DNA of 64,000 nucleotides from Liolophura sinensis (Eukaryota; Mollusca; Polyplacophora; Chitonida; Chitonidae): NCBI RefSeq assembly GCF_032854445.1, contig NC_088306.1, positions 4,024,373 to 4,088,372 of the forward strand, read 5' to 3'. Shown piece by piece: positions 57,119 to 64,000 of this stretch (position 1 is its first letter; each line of letters starts with the position of its first letter). The notes under the pieces were generated by a model. It saw only the letters and a program-made list of their open reading frames with translations, ran no database searches and was not told where the DNA came from. The position numbers and the translations under genes were made by a program.

Positions 57119-60100
57119 CTAGGACTCCTGTAGGAGCACATTTGTAGCCATGTTCATATCATTGTTTGTCACCATCAGGGCCTGAAGCACTTTGTCCCGT
57201 GTGAACCCCATCTCCATTAGCATGTTTACCTGCAAAATTAACACAGAGTTTGTTACTTCATGCTGCAATTGCTATTCTAGGATTGATCCTGAACTCAGAG
57301 TTCATGCCTTCATGGTGGAATTGCTATTCTAGGAATGATCCTATTTGAAGAGTTCATTACATCAATAATGAGTTGATCTTAAGAGAATTGCTGTTCCCGG
57401 ATTGACCCCAAACACAATTTCATTACTTAATGCTAGAACTGCTATTCTAGGAATGACCCTAATCGCAGAGTTCAGTACTTCAATAAGGCCTTGGTCATGC
57501 TAGAATTGCTGTTCTAGGATTGACCCTAATCGCAGAGTTCAGTACTTCAATAAGGCCTTGGTCATGCTAGAATTGCTGTTCTAGGATTGACCCTAATCGC
57601 AGAGTGCAGTACTTCAATAAGGCCTTGGTCATGCTAGAATTGCTGTTCTAGGATTGACCCTAAACACTTAATCAGGGATGAGAATGGTAATTGGAAAAAA
57701 GTCGGAAAATATCTTGGCTGGAAAGAGCACCGTGATTGAGTGAACGAGTAATGTTAGTGAGTGGAGTTAGCTCGAGATAAGGGTTCCTCCCTTCTTGCTG
57801 GTCAGAAATTTTTAACCTAATGATTATGGTAAGATGCGCCGAGACAGCAATTCAGAGGGTATATTTTGTATTTCAGTTTGGTACATTGTGCGAAGAAAGC
57901 TATTGAAATTTCACTCTGAAAAACAGAATGCAAAAAAAATACACGCATGAGTAATACATGTAGTTAGTTATCCATTTACAATGAAAACATTGGGGTATCC
58001 TTTACATTAATTTTAGATTAACTTGAAGCACTTTCTTAAACGAGCATTGCTTTCATCTTTCTTGTTGAGAAGCTTTGCCTGTGCTGATGCGCACATGTAG
58101 TTATGGTTGCACATCGCTACCATGCGGATATGATAAAGTACGTAAATGGTAGTCGTAAAAGGTCACAAAGTCGTAAAATGGTCAGTATACACCCTGTTCC
58201 CAACGCCCCATCAATTTGACGCTTCTCAGTAACACCGTCAACAGAGCCTGGTTACTGGTGATATGGAGGTATACGCATCCCGGGTAAAGAAGTCTTGCTC
58301 AAAAGGAGGTAAAGCACTGTTACTGGATCAAGGCCTTCGCCCGTTCTGGTTTGCTCAGGGTGTTTTTCAGACAGGGCAAAAGTAAACCTACCTAACTCCC
58401 CCCAACAAAATTTTCATTATAAATTCAAATGATCATATGTTCTGCTAGAAAAAGTCGGAAATCCACAAATCCGTGGAAAATTCTCATCCCTGCTTAATAC
58501 CGTAATCAAAATAGCAGGGGTGTTTTAAATCACACCTAATCAGATCTTAATCTGATCAAGCTAGAAACTGATAATTAAAGATTTACAAGATTACCATCTT
58601 TATCAAGCTAGAAATGTCATTCTTGAATTCACTTTCATTATTTTAACATCTCGATCTGTCTTATTCTACAATTGGCATGCTGGGGTTGTAAGCATGGTCA
58701 AGAGTTGACCGCTCTTTCTTCCTGCCAAACTAAGACGGCAACAGTCCATCAAATTTTTGACTGTCTATTTATTTCATTGTAGTTTTACACCACACTTAAG
58801 GATATTTCACTTGTCATTAGGTGAGGGCGGTCAGCATTATGGTGGACGGAAACCGGGTAGCATCATGTGCAAATCCACAACCATCACAGGTTGCTGGAAG
58901 TCCTTCCCAAGTACGACCACACAGGTAGCCAGTATAAGCTGGATTTGCAACACTAAGCCATGGTGACCCCGCTCCCTCCCCAACCCACGCCAAAGTTTTG
59001 CCATGGGCCTCTGGCATATGACTTCATAGAGGAGATCTCCCTACCTGAGAGTCAGGGGGTCCTGCTGCAGCTCCAGCAACCCCCACACCGGAACCTCCAC
59101 CTTCTGCACCAACACTTGGATCTACAAGAGGAACAGTCCACTACAACTTCCATGTAACTGCCTGTGGAGTGACGTAACATTCAAGAAGGAAGCAGACCCA
59201 TTGTTAGCCAAGCGAAACAAGCCTTAGTCCTTGATCAATGATCTCACAGGCTATCAAACAGAACTGTTGGGTGTATTGCACAGTCAAGTTGAATGTTGTG
59301 CCAAGAGCCTGGCAATGCACTACTGTTTCCTTCCGGAAACCAGACTGACCGTTTGGCATCTGGAAATGTGGGGTAACTTGTCAATGACTTGTCTATTGAT
59401 CTTAGAAAGGTGTTTTGATGTTTGTTTGGAAGGTAGGATGATATCCTACTGGAAAAAACGAAAGTTGCAGCATCAAAAGTAATATTTTATGACATTTATT
59501 TTGTCCCTAAATATGCACCTTTTTGTATGAATGTTCTTACTCTGATTATGGCGGTGTCGTACATTCCCTTGACCAAATATTCCTGCACCATTGGCCACAT
59601 TCTGAAAAACACACAACACAAAATATTTTACTTAACCCATCTGCCAGCAAACAATACAGGATACTGCACAGTCAGCTTAGAATGACATTTACCGCAACTC
59701 AGGAGAATATGTCCACATGTAGTTTTGATGTCCTCTAACATGAAGGACTTCTCACGATATTAAGGACTATTACGAGTGATGCTTACCCTTGGCTGCGGCC
59801 GGCCAATGTTGAGCCCCCAGGGTTGCTGCTGGAACTGTCCCCAGTCCATCTGCTGCTCCAGGCGCTCCAACTGTTGTTGGCGTTGTATTTCTATCGTGGC
59901 CCCCATATTTGCAGGAACTCGCGGTGATGGAGTGACGAGAGCTCGACCAATTGTCTTGTCGCAGATACGGGCACAAAATTCGGGTATCGTTACGAGGGAC
60001 TTGATCTTCAGAAAGTTGAGGCGGTAAAATATGCCAGCCATCTGCACATATTGAGAGAACAAATAGACATCATGAAAACTGAAAATTTATATATGACTAT

Positions 60101-63100
60101 TACTACAGCCTATAATAGTATAAAGGTGGGTAAAGCAACTGTCACAAGCAGTTTAATGATTGGTCTGGCTGTAATACGCGGCCGTGAAGACATGATAAGC
60201 TGGTATCATCTTCACGGCCAGAATGCAGGCGTGTTACATTTGATGGAGTCACTCAACTGTTGTAGGAGTCACGCTAGAAGTCATTCAACTGTTGTAGGAG
60301 TCACGCTAGGAGTCATTCAACTGTTGTAGGAGTCATTCAACTGTTACAAGAGTCATGCAAGGAATCATTCAACTGTTGTAAGAGTCATGCTAGGAGTCAC
60401 TCAACTGTTGTAGGAGTCACGCTAGGAGCAGCAGAATAACTTTTTCAATCACAACAATAGCTTGATTGACGGTGGAATTCACTATTACCTCCCCTGGACA
60501 TTTTACTATTATACTGTGATAACTACAGTTACTCACCATCATATCTCACTTCGATATTTGGATTTTTCCGATGGTTTGTAAGCTGCTATAAATGTGCAAT
60601 AGCATGCAAAGCCTTCCTGCTTTCATAAGGTTAAGCACTCCCAACATGGCTTATCAACAGTAGGTAATGATACTTAATCAAGCATGAAATTCCATGAAAT
60701 TTTTTATTTCCCATGAAATCTGGAATCAAATGCTAATGACTGAAAAATAAGGCCAGGGAAATCCAGCGTCAAATTCCTAAACTTTTTGTTTTTTTTGTAA
60801 CATAATTACTTAACAACTGTGTCTCATGCAAGGAAAAGAGAGCCCACTGATATACTCACACAACCACAGAACGCCAGCAAACCGGACTCTACTGTTCCAC
60901 TTGCTATCTGAAATCCGTAAAGAACACATTTGGAAACACACTCAGGGATATGTGATGTTAAACTGACATACGATAAAAAAAATCTACATCAGAAGCAAAA
61001 TGTGTGTCACTTTTACATCTCAGGGCCTTGAGCTATGTGCTTAGTGTTCAAGCTGACAAACTTGTGCATGCCAACCCCAGAAAACCCCTCAAGGTTAACA
61101 AACTGTTTGAAAACTTATGTCATCATAGAGATGTCTAAAGGACTGAAAATATGCCCAAGTGTTATAAATATGTAACACAGGTCAATTTTTCAATTATTTT
61201 ATTTTTGTTTAAAACTGACTGAAAATAATAGCAAGGATACATACCTTTCATAAAATATAAAACAAACGATAAGTCAGTGATCGTGAAATTCATAAATAGA
61301 GCTTTGCCCTCGGAGAACAGGAGATATAAATAGGCTGCTGTCATGGGTATGTTGTGCTGTGACAGACACTTTAAGGCTTCTTTTGAATCGACAATTCATT
61401 ATAAACCAATGCCACATAAAAATCAAGTTCACAATTTGAATAAACCTGTTTCAAAAACGGAAAGATGTTATTGGATCTGCTGCTAGTCTACATTGGACCA
61501 TTAAGAAATGGTCTGAGGATTAGCCTTGTTTTTGACAGACAAAATAACACACGCATGGGTAAACTTCAAAGTACATTTATTTTTCTATTTAGATGATTTT
61601 AATGCCCCTTTTTCTTTTATCCGACATACAATGATCAGAACTCTCTGGAATTTATTTAAAAGAAATACAGACCAGTGTAAATGGTGACACCTGGCATGTT
61701 ACAAAAACCCCTTATAAAGGAAGATAGCAGTTCTGAACAAAAATATTTTTTTATATATTCAAAAGTGAAGGATTAAATCCAAATTGTGCATGTTATGTCT
61801 TTTAAGTGTTAAAATAGCCACTGAATCAGAAAACAAGTGGATTCCACAAACATAAAAAGACATGACCAGTATAACATAACACTTAATCATATTTAGAGAT
61901 GTCTAAAGGTAGATAACGGTGAAATCTTGTAACTTACTGAATCCAAGAGAGGAGAATTCTTACCTGTAAACCTAGAATGTAGGTGAAAGATTTGCCGGTG
62001 ACAGGGATTCCCCACATGTGTGTTAGGGCAACTCGTGGTATGTCACAGAAATATGGTATGTACAGAGGGTAGAGGAAACACAACCTGTGAAACAGAAACA
62101 ACTGCCATGTAATTTACTCAGATATACGGAAGCACACGTACTTGACACAATTCAGTGGTCCCTGTTGGTTCAATCAGCTAAGGATTTGTTCTGTATTAAC
62201 CCATCAGCCCTTGACTCATGATTTGCAGGCTCAGATTTGGCTCTCGGTGGTTCGACTGCGGCTTTAAACCCAGGCAATTTATCAGGTATAAGACAAAGAG
62301 TACCTGTTTCTATCCATGAACAGGGATGCAATTACATGTACATATTATGACTGAGTAACTTCCCCCAGGCTCTGCCTGGTTTCCTGCCACCATTATGCCA
62401 CCCGCCATCCATAGGATTAGTTTGGACAGGTGAAACACAAAACTAGAGCTATTAACATGAGAGAGATGGGAGAAAATGAAATCTTTCAGCCTGCAAAAAC
62501 AATATGGCCTCAAAAAGGGAAATTTGGACACCGTATTTCACATTTCTGGCTAACCCCTTCCTGCCATCGTGCCACTGAAGTATTCTTGAGTGCGGCATAA
62601 CACACCAATCAAATAAATATCATTGAATAATCCTTCATATGCCAATTAAAACATAAATAAATAACTTAGTAAAAAATCACATGTAGCACCTTAGAATTTG
62701 TTGCTTTTTATAACTATAACCCTCCTCTTTGACTTACTTCTGTATTTATTTGATTGTTGTTTAAAACAAATGACAACACCAGACCAGTATATATACATTG
62801 ATAAAGTATCCCACACAAATGTTTATGGAGCATAACTTGTTCCTTTTGTTTTATTGCATAAGCCGGATATCACAGTTCAAAGTAAGCAAAATCACAAACA
62901 TTGAGAAATTGAAAACACTGCCATGTTATCAATGTGAACCTATCAAGTGTGAGTTATTTCCGCAACCTGAGAACACATCTGTTTCAGCTGAGGTCTCACA
63001 GACCCACTGTTTTGTATTTTCGAGGGTACGAGTGACGTGAATCATGTTTCCGGTTTCTCAAAAATAGATGCATCCCATGGCATAGTAAGAATTCCAGACA

Positions 63101-63336
63101 GAAAGCTGATTTTAATATACTAATTTTTTCCACTAATTTTTCAAAATAAATATGGTTATATTATTTGTTGTCCTTTCTCTTAATGTTACATGTCGTTTAG
63201 GTCATTTAAACCCAACAGGCTAGCATACTTACGGTCCTGAGGGGAAGTTTCCCAGGTCCAAATGAAATCTTTTACAGCCGTATATCATCAGTATTTCTAG
63301 CATGGAGGCGAGTAGTCCTGAACCCAACAAATAGGA
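57119..63336 (-). CDS. UBAC2: UBAC2, ubiquitin-associated domain-containing protein 2 (3' six coding exons; 5' end outside window)
   Basis: Coding exons on the minus strand are 63336-63233, 62084-61964, 60907-60860, 60041-59787, 59140-59045 and 57229-57119 (stop 57121-57119). Phases agree throughout and give 244 residues; about the first 100 of the usual 340 lie beyond the right edge. The order matches the family: membrane segments of the rhomboid-like domain (SYLLGSGLLASMLEILMIYG; PLYIPYFCDIPRV; KSFTYILGLQ; SGLLAF), the conserved GATIEIQRQQQLERLEQQ segment, a Gly/Ala-rich linker and a C-terminal UBA domain (MLMEMGFTRDKVLQALMVTN). UBAC2 is an ER membrane pseudoprotease working in ER-associated degradation with gp78 and UBXD8. 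The linker exon 59140-59045 is the least certain; its acceptor (GTTGTAG) was chosen because it alone keeps the frame. Confidence 0.92.
57420..57665. repeat. 67-bp tandem repeat in UBAC2 intron
   Basis: Three nearly identical units contain AATAAGGCCTTGGTCATGCT and GAATTGCTGTTCTAGGATTG (57481 to 57548), preceded by older degenerate copies from about 57260. Confidence 0.93.
57666..58764. other. UBAC2 intron sequence
   Basis: No feature recognised apart from short stretches of unclear origin. Confidence 0.4.
58765..58970 (-). mobile_element. SINE family 1 copy in UBAC2 intron
   Basis: Reversed tail (tatttatttcattgtagttt), GGTCAGCATTATGGTGGACG, AACCATCACAGGTTGCTGGA and the head side near 58945. 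Confidence 0.8.
60180..60219. other. inverted repeat in UBAC2 intron
   Basis: GGCCGTGAAGACATGAT and ATCATCTTCACGGCC form a stem of about 15 pairs with a small bulge around an 8-base loop. Confidence 0.8.
60238..60432. repeat. ACTGTTGTAGGAGTCACGCT repeat in UBAC2 intron
   Basis: About six copies at 20- or 34-bp spacing with the variants tcattcaa and tcactcaa. Confidence 0.85.
60908..61963. other. UBAC2 intron sequence
   Basis: No repeats or RNA genes recognised. The minus-strand frame 61344-61162 has no splice or domain support. Confidence 0.4.
62365..62620 (+). mobile_element. SINE family 1, interrupted copy in UBAC2 intron
   Basis: CCCCCAGGCTCTGCCTGGTT (body, 62365-62410), then after unrelated bases the tail TATTCTTGAGTGCGGCATAA at 62581 with caatcaaataaat. 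Confidence 0.7.
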
Positions 63337-63756
63337 CTGAAATAAAAACACAGTCTGTAAATCACCTTTTTTCTGAAATGATTGATTTATTCATTACAAA
63401 GAATGTAATTTTCACTCTATTCACATTCCAAATAAAGATGTGAAAGATGCAGCAGTCCAAAAAAGTTTAAAAGAAAATTTCTGGCAAGCGTCTGGCAGCA
63501 GAAAATTCTTCAGTCTGATAAAAAGCTTAAACGAGGGCTATCATTAATTCGAACCTTAACACATTTAGAAATGGTTGTACATGATGATCAATGTTTGTGA
63601 GTACATTTTCCAATAAATTTCTTTATGTGCCAAAATATGCATGTTTTTATTTTTTTTTCTTCTTAACAATACAAGTAGCCATTCTGTTGTGATTTAAAAT
63701 TAGACAAACTACCCACTTAAGTACAGTACACAGGCAAAAACTGCAAGGATGTGAAC

Positions 63757-63955
63757 CATATGTGCCACATGAACTTTATGTAGGAGAGTTCATATATGTG
63801 CCACATGAACTTTATGTAGGAGAGTTCATATATGTGCCACATGAACTTTATGTAGGAGAGTTCATATATGTGCCACATGAACTTTATGTAGGAGAGTTCA
63901 TATATGTGCCACATGAACTTTATGTAGGAGAGTTCATACATGTGTCACATGATTT
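63757..63955. repeat. 36-bp tandem repeat in UBAC2 intron
   Basis: Five nearly identical units contain ATGTGCCACATGAACTTTAT and gtaggagagttcat. The period is a multiple of three, so both strands stay open (63717-63941 -, 63762-63983 +); these are not genes. Confidence 0.95.
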
Positions 63956-64000
63956 TGTAACCCATCATCTGATACACATGTGATGTTTCATACGTGTCAT

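Noticed and set aside
63717-63983. overlapping open frames on both strands
   Set aside because: A 36-bp tandem repeat keeps all such frames open.

Overview
The window is animal nuclear DNA, most likely from a lophotrochozoan (mollusc, brachiopod, nemertean or annelid; I cannot decide which). Genes are split by GT-AG introns, about half of the sequence is tandem or interspersed repeat, and there are several tRNA-headed SINE families, a decayed Ty3/gypsy element, a MULE-type DNA transposon and a mariner-like MITE. The two recognisable conserved genes, ARGLU1 and UBAC2, have clearly animal-type sequences.

Left part (about 1-37.5 kb): a cluster of paralogous two-exon genes for small secreted cysteine-rich peptides. 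I find five apparently coding members: A (1344-3857, +), B (8229-8462, +, exon 1 not found), C (13199-15791, +), D (21771-23485, +) and E (37299-35167, -). There is also one SINE-disrupted pseudogene, F (16831-17962, +), and a possible exon-2 relic, G (about 30656, +). In the intact units exon 1 ends exactly with the start codon (ATG|GTAAGT or ATG|GTAAAT), a 1.5-2.4 kb intron follows, and exon 2 begins after a conserved TTCTTCCAG acceptor. Exon 2 encodes the rest of the signal peptide and a mature domain with invariant spacing C-x3-C-x6-C-x2-C-x7-C-x3-C-x6-C-x3-C. That framework is two similar halves and predicts a helical hairpin clasped by four disulfides. The nearest framework I know is that of the nemertean B-type neurotoxins, so a secreted toxin or defence peptide is a reasonable hypothesis but is not shown. 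Promoters share a GTCACRTGACAAGG-like box upstream of a TATA box, and several 3' ends share a TTTCGTCATTT motif before the poly(A) signal. A 34-bp satellite occurs in the introns of D and E and before relic G, always in the same orientation relative to the gene, so whole units appear to have been duplicated, and one (E) inverted.

Middle (39.4-50.3 kb): ARGLU1 on the + strand, five coding exons, with a 1.86-kb MULE-like transposon in intron 1 and a MITE and short tandem arrays in intron 3.

Right (57.1-63.3 kb and beyond the edge): the 3' six coding exons of UBAC2 on the - strand, ending in a UBA domain. ARGLU1 and UBAC2 converge; the 6.8 kb between their stop codons holds SINEs and a 70-bp tandem array.

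The remaining gene-free stretches are listed individually. Most open frames longer than 60 codons here are products of tandem repeats or SINEs rather than genes.
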